7,434 nucleotides of DNA from Euryarchaeota archaeon UBA346 (GTDB taxonomy: Archaea; Thermoplasmatota; E2; DHVEG-1): NCBI GenBank assembly GCA_002496355.1, contig DAJP01000106.1, positions 1 through 7,434 of the forward strand, written 5' to 3'. This document shows, one piece after another, positions 1 through 5,112 of this stretch (its first letter is position 1; every line of letters begins with the position of its first letter). The position numbers and the translations under genes were made by a program. The notes under the pieces are model-generated. The model saw only the letters and a list, made by a program, of their open reading frames with translations. It was not told the DNA's origin and did no database searches.

Positions 1-2994
1 CCCTTGCTTTCCTTTGAAACACCCACCCCCTCGAATTATGTTATCCGGAATCAAAACTGGGTAAATGTCAATGTCACGGTTCTTGATCCACTGAACACCT
101 CTGCGTTCATCGACTGGAACTACAGCCTGAAAGGATACTGGCCGATGGATTTATCGAATACCACAGGAATATATGACAACTCATCCTATGAGAACTTTGG
201 GACATTCGAGGGTGGGATGAACGCTACTAATGTTAAAACGGGGATGTTCGGAGCCGCCCTGGAGTTCGATGGATACGACGATGATGTAGACCTTGGAGCC
301 AACAGCAGTCTTTCCTTAGGCACCGGTGATTTCACCTTCATGATCTGGGAGAAAAGCCATCAAACATCCTATGACAATAAAGCAGTCCTTCTCACCAACC
401 GACCTAGTGACGCAAGCATGAAAGGATACATTTTCGGAGTCCAGAACACGCCGTATCTCTATCTCACGCAGTCCACCGGAAACAACATCACTCTCAGCGG
501 AGAAACAGATGTGACTGATTCCGCTTGGCATCACATCGCATTTATTCGTAGGGGAACGAATCATTCGATCTACGTCGATGGCGCTTATGACTCAGGTGTC
601 ACTGGTTCGATGAAGAACATCACGAACAATCAACACACCTATCTCTCCTATGGTCATATGGGGAACTGTGCGTACTTCGATGGAGTGCTTGATGAGCCGC
701 AGCTCTATAACCGTGCTCTGTCCCGTGAGGAGATTAACGCTTCCTACAACAACGGGCTCTACTTGTTGTATTATAATTTCACTGGTTTAACAGAGGGTGA
801 TTATTCGTACTCTGCACACGCGATGGACACCTCGGGGAACATGAGTCAAACTGAGACGCGGACCGTCACCATTGATTTCAACCCGCAGATCTCTAACGTA
901 TCTGCCGCACCGCACACCGTTGGCTTCGGGTATAATGTGACGATTATCGCGGATGTGATTGACACAGGTTCCGGTGTCAGCAACGTAAGTGTAAATATTA
1001 CTTCCCCTGATGAAGCACAGGGGAACTACGCGATGACATGGTCCAGTGGGGATGCTTATCAATATGTTTTCACTGACACCTGGCTGGCTGGTCAGTATAA
1101 TTATACGATCTGGGCGACTGATAATTCCAGCAATATCAACAGTAGCAGTGGTCATCATTTCCATGTTTCAGCCCAGGCCTCTATGAGCATCGCCACCCTT
1201 AAGGACAGCTACAGCGGCAGTCAGTACATCAATATCACGGACCCGCCGAACCCGCCTGAGAACTATACCCTAGTTGCTCGGGGGTTCACCTGGAATACCT
1301 ATTACAACGCATCCTCTGGACAAAACATCTTAGAGACATACCCGGGGCCAGTGAACTATCAAGAGGAGAATGAGACTTGGATACCCATCAACAATACCAT
1401 CAACTCTCTTTCAAGTGATCATCCTGCCTATGTCTATGGATATCGTACGGGGAACGATCAAGGGTTATATGGTGTGTATTTCAAGTCCAATGCACAGCAG
1501 GAATGGCCAGTCGCCTTCACCTTCAACCGATCAGACGACCCAACCATCCATGCTATCAGGAGCAAGCTTGTTGGAGTTGGTTATGTTGACCCTCAGAGCA
1601 ACTGGGCATACCAATACCTACAAAGCGTGCAGAGCAGCCAAGGACAGACCAACGACTATTCGATCACCTACCCGGGTGTGTTCACAGGTACAGATGTCAC
1701 ATGGAGCTATGGAAACACGGGTCTGAAAGAAGAGATCACCCTAAGTAATGCAACGAAAACTATATTGCAGAACCACCCGCCATCACAATACGGATTGAAT
1801 AATGCTAGCTCCTATCTGGTATTCATCACCAAACTCGACTACCAGAACCTTAACCTCTATAATGACTCAGGATTGCTTGATGGGAACATCACCATCTCAG
1901 ATATTGGAGTGGAATTCAAGAACATACTAGGTCAGTTCAAATGCGCTCTGCCACTTGGTGAGGCATATGAGCTCAACAATGAAACAGCGCGACAGAAATT
2001 GACCTACCGCATAATCCATCTGAACGGTAACACCTATCTGCTCTCAGGATTAGATGTCTCTGATCTGAATGCAATGACATTCCCCGTGGTGGTTGATCCA
2101 ACCCTGACAGTGTATTCCAGTTCTAACGACGGATATATCTACGCTAACAATGCGAATTATAACACCGTGAGAAACGCAACATCGGGTACGGTCGGAAGTT
2201 CTGCGACTACGTTGTATCTTGGTCAACGGAAATTCGGATCCACTTATTTTGTGTATCGTGGATTTATCCTGTTCAACACCACCGCTCTCCCCTCAAACGC
2301 CTATATTGACAATGCCACAATATCACTCTATAAAAACAGTGATTATTCCTCCACCGACTTCCTTCTTACAGTCCAGAATGGGCAACCAACATATCCGCAC
2401 AGTCCTCTGCAGTCCACCGATTATAACAAAGATTATTACTCGGGAAACGGAGGATCGTTTAACACGAGTGGTTTTGGAAGCGGGTATAACAACATCAATC
2501 TAAACACAAATGGGATCAGTTGGTTGAATAAAACTGGTTGGACAAAACTCTGTTTACGCAGTAACCGAGACATCAACGGGAATGCGCCGACAGGGAATGA
2601 GTTTGTCATTGTCTATGCTAATGAGTATGGTAGTGGGTATCAACCAAAACTGGTGATCAACTACAGGAATCAGTCGAAGATCAAGAACACGGGTTCAACC
2701 AACATCAAGGGATACCTGTTGATACAAGTGCAATACTATGACTCCGGGAAAGGTGTTGCTCCGCGATGGGTCGTCGATAATGACACTGTAAATGAAACGT
2801 CACCGCGAACCATCAACAGCGGTAATCAGCTTGCGCTTGACACGATTTTTAACGGGAAAATCAGAGCATCAAATCTCCAGCACGGGACAGGTACGTATCG
2901 AGTCTATGCTGCGTTCAGAGATCCCGACGGGAACATCCTGAAAACAAATGATGGAGCTGAATTGAAGGCTTGGTGGCAGTTCAGCAAAACCTAG
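1..2994 (+). CDS. Large secreted mosaic surface protein (Ig-like, LamG and DNRLRE domains), 5'-truncated
   Basis: The reading frame is open from the left edge and ends at TAG 2992-2994. The TTG at base 4 has no ribosome site in view and falls inside an Ig-like domain, so the real start lies upstream. Residues are counted from base 4. Residues 1-41 and 253-291 look like the two halves of an Ig-like domain, with a LamG/ConA-like domain (about 42-252) between them; its marks are GYWPMD, FDGYDDDVDLG, WHHIAFIR, YVDG and LDEPQLYNRALS. A second Ig-like domain covers about 293-390. Residues about 400-692 resemble the region before DNRLRE domains in Rhs-type proteins (YPGVFTGTDVTW, GLKEEITL, FPVVVDPT). 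A DNRLRE domain (about 693-884) carries GFILFNTTALPSNAYIDNA. A beta-rich domain (about 886-996) ends the protein. N-x-S/T sequons are very frequent, which fits an extracellular glycoprotein. No C-terminal membrane anchor is visible, so any anchor is upstream or absent. Role inferred: adhesion or matrix/sugar binding. No catalytic site seen. Confidence 0.88.
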   Translation, partial: PLLSFETPTPSNYVIRNQNWVNVNVTVLDPLNTSAFIDWNYSLKGYWPMDLSNTTGIYDNSSYENFGTFEGGMNATNVKTGMFGAALEFDGYDDDVDLGANSSLSLGTGDFTFMIWEKSHQTSYDNKAVLLTNRPSDASMKGYIFGVQNTPYLYLTQSTGNNITLSGETDVTDSAWHHIAFIRRGTNHSIYVDGAYDSGVTGSMKNITNNQHTYLSYGHMGNCAYFDGVLDEPQLYNRALSREEINASYNNGLYLLYYNFTGLTEGDYSYSAHAMDTSGNMSQTETRTVTIDFNPQISNVSAAPHTVGFGYNVTIIADVIDTGSGVSNVSVNITSPDEAQGNYAMTWSSGDAYQYVFTDTWLAGQYNYTIWATDNSSNINSSSGHHFHVSAQASMSIATLKDSYSGSQYINITDPPNPPENYTLVARGFTWNTYYNASSGQNILETYPGPVNYQEENETWIPINNTINSLSSDHPAYVYGYRTGNDQGLYGVYFKSNAQQEWPVAFTFNRSDDPTIHAIRSKLVGVGYVDPQSNWAYQYLQSVQSSQGQTNDYSITYPGVFTGTDVTWSYGNTGLKEEITLSNATKTILQNHPPSQYGLNNASSYLVFITKLDYQNLNLYNDSGLLDGNITISDIGVEFKNILGQFKCALPLGEAYELNNETARQKLTYRIIHLNGNTYLLSGLDVSDLNAMTFPVVVDPTLTVYSSSNDGYIYANNANYNTVRNATSGTVGSSATTLYLGQRKFGSTYFVYRGFILFNTTALPSNAYIDNATISLYKNSDYSSTDFLLTVQNGQPTYPHSPLQSTDYNKDYYSGNGGSFNTSGFGSGYNNINLNTNGISWLNKTGWTKLCLRSNRDINGNAPTGNEFVIVYANEYGSGYQPKLVINYRNQSKIKNTGSTNIKGYLLIQVQYYDSGKGVAPRWVVDNDTVNETSPRTINSGNQLALDTIFNGKIRASNLQHGTGTYRVYAAFRDPDGNILKTNDGAELKAWWQFSKT
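127..759 (+). other. LamG/concanavalin-like domain-coding segment nested in an Ig-like domain
   Basis: This segment of the first gene encodes a jelly-roll LamG domain. It begins at the GYWPMD strand and ends after the DEPQLYNRALSREEI motif that typically closes LamG_3-type domains. The sequence just before it (TPTPSNYV, VNVNVTVLD, FIDWN) and just after it (YYNFTGLTEGDYSYSAHAMD, SGNMSQTETRTVTID) reads as the first and second parts of one Ig-like domain. The LamG therefore appears inserted between its strands rather than placed in tandem. LamG domains usually bind sugars or matrix proteins; no ligand can be inferred here. Confidence 0.7.
2080..2655 (+). other. DNRLRE domain-coding segment
   Basis: The segment starts at FPVVVDPT, the usual junction before DNRLRE domains. 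It continues with a DGYIYANNANYNT strand, the hallmark GFILFNTTALPSNAYIDNATISLY run split across bases 2260-2331, and closes with QPKLVINY. DNRLRE domains are non-catalytic beta-sandwich modules of secreted and wall-associated proteins, often close to Rhs/YD-repeat or adhesin regions. The domain boundaries are approximate. Confidence 0.72.
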
Positions 2995-3309
2995 ATGGAA
3001 CAACAGGACCTCAACAATGAAGGATTGGATAATCAGGGTGATTGTGAAATATCCTTGATTTTCCATTATTTTTTTTTTATAAATATTTGAGGGACGTCAA
3101 CGAAGAGTTCTAGAGAGTCCAAAGCCGCTTTGTTGATGTATATGGAGAAAAACGATTTTGACGTTTCTTTTAACAGGAGGGAAAATGGGTAGAAAGCCGC
3201 CGAAGGGAGTACTCCAAAAGATACAAAGCCCCACAATTATAAAAATATGAATGTAAATGTAATTCTCACCAGATATATTATTTTGATTCATATAGTCCAA
3301 AGATTTTAA
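2995..3309. other. Convergent intergenic region, no convincing gene
   Basis: This region separates the stop of the surface-protein gene (+) from the stop of the propeller gene (-). It contains the possible terminator described separately. It also has a perfect AGGAGG (3175-3180) ahead of ATG 3185, opening only a 21-codon frame (MGRKPPKGVLQKIQ...) that stops at 3248-3250, and a 9-base direct repeat agtccaaag (3116-3124 and 3294-3302). The minus-strand open frame across 3097-3300 has a biased hydrophobic composition and no ribosome site I can support. I see no tRNA or other structured RNA. The G-rich stretch near 3175-3210 differs from the AT-rich flanks and could be a remnant of a lost gene, but no family is recognisable. 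Confidence 0.6.
3031..3078 (+). terminator. Possible terminator: hairpin plus T10 tract
   Basis: aatcaggg (3031-3038) pairs with ccttgatt (3053-3060) as an eight-pair stem including one G-U, with a 14-base loop. Eight bases after the stem comes a run of ten T (3069-3078). It lies 37 bases past the surface-protein stop. Archaeal termination often needs only a T-rich tract, so the T10 run is the stronger signal and the weak hairpin may be incidental. Confidence 0.5.
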
Positions 3310-4980
3310 TTATAAAATCAAGTGTAAATACTTCACTTCAATGGATTCACTCCAAGTGTAATTTCCTTTGTAATATCCTGTGACAGTGATTGTGTGTGTT
3401 AAAGGGAATATATTTCCATAGCGTTGATTCATCCGCCATTCAAATGGGGGTGAGGTCAGATTGAATTGGTCGATTCCATCCACGTAGAAGTGAACGCTAT
3501 TGATCTCATTCCATGAGTATGCATGGACTTTTACGTTTACGGAGCTAATAATGATTGTATTTCCTGAGAGTGTTTTACCCGAATCAATACCAAACAAGTA
3601 ACGATTTCCCATCTTTGGTTGTTCGATGACGATTTTCTTTGGTTCACCAGGGCCAAATGCATGAAGGTAACCATATGGGGTTAATCCAGGATCCTCGGAG
3701 CCGACGTAGACTCGGTCGTCAGGACCGATGCTGGGAGAGGAACGGACTTGTGCTGTGGATAGTTGTTGTCTCCATTTTTCAGATCCATCCGGGTTCACTG
3801 CAACCAACGAGTCACCAGCACTGACATAGATAATCCCATCTGCGGATACCGCGGGGACAGTCCCGTAGATGTCACCTTGAACATCTGCACTCCATTTCAG
3901 GGTACCATTCGGATAGTACGCCCGAAGGATTTCTGTACCAACGTAAATCGTTCCATCCTGTGCAAGCGCGACACCAGCTGATGCAATAATTCCCCCGGTT
4001 GATGCTTTCCATTTCATCGTCCCATTTGGATAGAGAGCATAGAAGTATCCACCGAACGAGGGAACATAAATAGTGCCATCCGGTGCGATGGATGCGGATC
4101 CTTTGATTTCACCACCTGTATAAAATCGCCAGCGTAGCGTCCCGTCTGGATTGAGTGCATAGAGATAATGATCACCAGAACCAATGTAGATCGCACCATC
4201 GAGACCGATCGCTGGGGAACCCATTACGATATAGTCAGTGGTATATCTCCATTTTTCGATTCCACTGGGTTTCACTGCAAAAATATTATGGCTATCGGTT
4301 CCGAAATAAATAGTCCCATCTGATCCAATGGTTGGAGCGGATGCAGAATCGCTTTGTTGATTGAATCGCCATCGTTCTGTTCCATTCTGGGTAATCGCCT
4401 GAAGATAACCCAAGCCACCCCACGTGGTGCAATAGATATCACCATTATCTGCAAGTGCGGGTGTTCCCCAGATTATCCCATTGGCTTGAAAATGCCATTT
4501 TTGTGTACCATCTGGATATAGTGCAAAAAGTTCTGTTCCTAGTGTCCCAAAATAAATATTTTTATTATTGTCTATGATGGGGGAACATTGTACCGCCCCT
4601 GCCCAATTACCTTTTACTCGCCAAAGCTCGTTTCCAGAATTATTACCGGTACTATAGGGGCTTCGACCTGTATGGGCGACATCATAGCTGAGCATCGGCC
4701 AAGCAGAATCCATAGGACCATCCTTACCAGTATCTTCTTGAACCCTGTTTGATTCGACAAAGGTCATATATTCTTGTCGAAAATCAGAAACACTTATTAT
4801 GGTATCTTGGAAAGAATTGTTAATGTGTACATGCCAATCGATCAGATAACCCGGAAAACGTAATGAACATGTGTTAACGGGGGTTTTTCCGCTCGAATCA
4901 AATACAAATGGATTCACACATGGACAACACATGATAAAGAACATCAAATAGATTGAAAAGTTCCACCATATTAGTCTCAT
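3310..4980 (-). CDS. Exported PQQ-like beta-propeller repeat protein with C-terminal Ig-like domain
   Basis: A 556-residue protein results if the ATG at 4980 is used. I chose this start because it opens a signal-peptide-like stretch (MRLIWWNFSIYLMFFIM), with a modest GGGGA nine bases upstream at 4990-4994. The frame stays open to an ATG at 5091, but the extra 37 residues are charged and would cross the neighbouring promoter. A Cys-rich CCPC follows the hydrophobic segment (residues 18-21). A linker ends in SAWPMLSYDVAHTGRSPYST, a common lead-in to PQQ-like propellers. Eight repeats of about 40 residues (about 116-444) follow the pattern DGTxxW...SPxI..DGTIYxGS...LYALxP, with Trp recurring every 39-42 residues. 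Residues about 447-556 form an Ig-like domain (VHFYVDGI, PPFEWR, HTITVTGYY). No dehydrogenase catalytic features are seen and bound PQQ is not implied. The likely role is an extracellular scaffold or binding protein. It is divergent from the peptidase gene and convergent with the surface-protein gene. Confidence 0.87.
   Translation of the reverse strand: MRLIWWNFSIYLMFFIMCCPCVNPFVFDSSGKTPVNTCSLRFPGYLIDWHVHINNSFQDTIISVSDFRQEYMTFVESNRVQEDTGKDGPMDSAWPMLSYDVAHTGRSPYSTGNNSGNELWRVKGNWAGAVQCSPIIDNNKNIYFGTLGTELFALYPDGTQKWHFQANGIIWGTPALADNGDIYCTTWGGLGYLQAITQNGTERWRFNQQSDSASAPTIGSDGTIYFGTDSHNIFAVKPSGIEKWRYTTDYIVMGSPAIGLDGAIYIGSGDHYLYALNPDGTLRWRFYTGGEIKGSASIAPDGTIYVPSFGGYFYALYPNGTMKWKASTGGIIASAGVALAQDGTIYVGTEILRAYYPNGTLKWSADVQGDIYGTVPAVSADGIIYVSAGDSLVAVNPDGSEKWRQQLSTAQVRSSPSIGPDDRVYVGSEDPGLTPYGYLHAFGPGEPKKIVIEQPKMGNRYLFGIDSGKTLSGNTIIISSVNVKVHAYSWNEINSVHFYVDGIDQFNLTSPPFEWRMNQRYGNIFPLTHTITVTGYYKGNYTWSESIEVKYLHLIL
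3313..3642 (-). other. C-terminal Ig-like domain-coding segment of the propeller protein
   Basis: The segment encodes about 110 residues after the propeller. It starts at PKKIVIEQPKMGNRYLFG and includes an SVHFYVDGIDQF strand pair, a PPFEWRMN turn and an HTITVTGYYKGN strand. This is the pattern of archaeal and bacterial Ig-like domains that end multi-domain secreted proteins (VeFYvDG...PYeW...HtI.V.AYD). The usual final D-x-xGN turn is changed to YYKGN. The function is probably structural. Confidence 0.65.
3649..4635 (-). repeat. Eight tandem coding repeats (about 120 bp) of the beta-propeller
   Basis: Read on the minus strand, the repeats lie at about 4635-4513, 4512-4387, 4386-4267, 4266-4147, 4146-4027, 4026-3910, 3909-3790 and 3789-3649. 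Each encodes one blade starting near xGTxxW and ending with a Tyr/Val-x-Pro turn. Blades 3-5 are exactly 40 codons each. On the plus strand the periodicity appears as recurring blocks such as ccatttttc and gtcccatc. The repeats are divergent at DNA level, so they are old and not a recent amplification. Eight copies suggest an eight-bladed propeller, although the first and last could combine into one blade. Confidence 0.82.
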
Positions 4981-5015
4981 TATTCTTATTCCCCAATGAT
5001 AATATCCAAGAACTT

Positions 5016-5025
5016 CTTTATTATT
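5016..5025 (-). promoter_or_regulatory. Weak candidate TATA element for the propeller gene
   Basis: On the minus strand the bases read AATAATAAAG, starting 45 bases ahead of the ATG at 4980. That is about the distance seen between the TATA box and start of the divergent peptidase gene. It is not a classical TATA sequence. The alternative is the self-complementary TTATATAA at 5070-5077, which would give a leader of about 65 bases. Confidence 0.22.
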
Positions 5026-5069
5026 CTTTTCATAAAAAAAATGAATACTTTCATCGACCCCCAATTGAA

Positions 5070-5077
5070 TTATATAA
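5070..5077 (+). promoter_or_regulatory. Archaeal TATA box for the M28 peptidase gene
   Basis: TTATATAA, followed by AC, is preceded by the purine-containing ttgaa, which could serve as a BRE. An archaeal transcription start would be expected about 25 bases downstream, near 5097-5100. That gives a leader of about 13-16 bases beginning at the GGAGGT. The octamer is its own reverse complement, so TBP could bind in either direction, and flanking BRE bases would have to set the direction. Confidence 0.6.
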
Positions 5078-5100
5078 ACAAGAAGAACCATGCTTGTATT

Positions 5101-5106
5101 GGAGGT
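5101..5106 (+). promoter_or_regulatory. Strong Shine-Dalgarno for the M28 peptidase gene
   Basis: A perfect GGAGGT is separated by six A residues from the ATG at 5113. This fixes that ATG as the start in preference to the in-frame ATG at 5125. The site would sit almost at the 5' end of the predicted transcript. Confidence 0.8.
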
Positions 5107-5112
5107 AAAAAA

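Noticed and set aside
4..6. TTG as the real start of the surface-protein gene
   Set aside because: The window edge lies immediately upstream, no ribosome site is visible, and the first residues belong to the middle of an Ig-like domain. The gene is truncated by the window.
787..1164. 125-codon minus-strand open frame
   Set aside because: It is antisense to the Ig-like domain region of the surface-protein gene and resembles no domain.
3120..3132. caaag-ccg-ctttg mini-hairpin as a minus-strand terminator of the propeller gene
   Set aside because: The five-pair stem is short, lies about 180 bases past the stop, and has no T tract on the minus strand after it.
3097..3300. 67-codon minus-strand open frame with a hydrophobic stretch
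   Set aside because: No ribosome site, no recognisable family, low-complexity composition from AT-rich DNA, and an unconvincing terminal sequence.
3116..3302. 9-base direct repeat agtccaaag (3116-3124, 3294-3302) as a target duplication around a small mobile element
   Set aside because: The 169 bases between the copies have no matching inverted ends and no transposase remnant; a 9-base match this close may be chance.
3649..4635. Regularly spaced repeated phrases as a CRISPR-like array
   Set aside because: The spacing is about 120 bases, the copies are imperfect, and they translate in frame into propeller blades.
4981..5091. N-terminal extension of the propeller gene to the ATG at 5091
   Set aside because: The 37 extra residues are charged, would hide the signal peptide, and would span the TATA box of the divergent gene. 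The ATG at 4980 opens a proper signal-like segment.
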